5,264 bases of DNA, taken from assembly GCA_003161495.1 (NCBI GenBank), contig PMOP01000440.1, forward strand, positions 1 to 5,264, given 5' to 3'. Shown piece after piece: positions 5,198 through 5,264 of the stretch. The notes under the pieces were generated by a model. The model was not told the DNA's origin. It saw only the letters and a list, made by a program, of their open reading frames with translations, and did no database searches. A program made the position numbers and the translations under genes. The DNA comes from Acidobacteriota bacterium. Lineage in GTDB: Bacteria > Acidobacteriota > Terriglobia > Acidiferrales > UBA7541. Numbering within the stretch: the first letter of the stretch is position 1; every line of letters starts with the position of its first letter.

Positions 5198-5264
5198 GCG
5201 CCCGTAGCTCAGCTGGATAGAGCGTCTGGCTACGAACCAGAAGGCCGGGAGTTCGAATCTCTCC
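5198..5264 (+). tRNA. tRNA-Arg, anticodon ACG (partial, 3' end beyond window)
   Basis: The cloverleaf is clear. The acceptor 5' strand is GCGCCCG (5198-5204), the D stem GCTC/GAGC (5207-5210, 5220-5223), and the anticodon stem TCTGG/CCAGA (5225-5229, 5237-5241). The loop CTACGAA puts ACG at 5232-5234. The T stem GGGAG/CTCTC (5247-5251, 5259-5263, one G-U pair) encloses TTCGAAT. The window ends at the first base of the 3' acceptor strand, so the last acceptor bases, discriminator and any encoded CCA are not seen. The wobble A34 is expected to be changed to inosine by TadA, letting it read CGU, CGC and CGA. Confidence 0.95.

Overview
The window looks like chromosomal DNA of a GC-rich, didermic soil or sediment bacterium, most likely an Acidobacteriota. 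Three things point there: a DUF2934 domain fused to an ExeA-type ATPase, many small secreted proteins with Sec or Tat signals, and dispersed GTAG-headed palindromes, which I associate with acidobacterial genomes. The assignment is inference from style, not from a marker gene.

Layout. Bases 1-818 (minus) hold the N-terminal half of a Tat-exported FAD-dependent oxidoreductase of the phytoene-desaturase/PYROXD2-like family; it runs off the left edge. A 328-base gap follows, containing a 28-bp perfect inverted repeat built like a REPIN/BIME. Bases 1147-1659 (plus) encode a secreted 170-residue NTF2-like (SnoaL/DUF4440, SgcJ/EcaC-type) protein. It converges on a 415-residue secreted alpha/beta hydrolase of the FrsA-like type (1738-2985, minus). 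A second, imperfect GTAG-headed inverted pair sits in the convergent gap and supplies the stop codon of the NTF2-like gene. A 283-base divergent intergenic region then leads to a 599-residue membrane ATPase (3269-5068, plus) with DUF2934, ExeA/GspA AAA, Ala/Pro linker, one transmembrane helix and a LysM-like periplasmic domain. Downstream are a single GTAG palindrome, a probable promoter and a tRNA-Arg(ACG) cut by the right edge.

Working together. The genes do not form an operon: strands alternate and each has its own leader. The shared theme is the cell envelope. Three products carry export signals, and the fourth is an inner-membrane ATPase expected to touch peptidoglycan. No secretin, ExeB partner, transposase or defence gene is visible. 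I found no convincing new multi-gene system. The most interesting items are the family of REP-like elements (two inverted pairs and one singlet) and the domain architecture of the ATPase.
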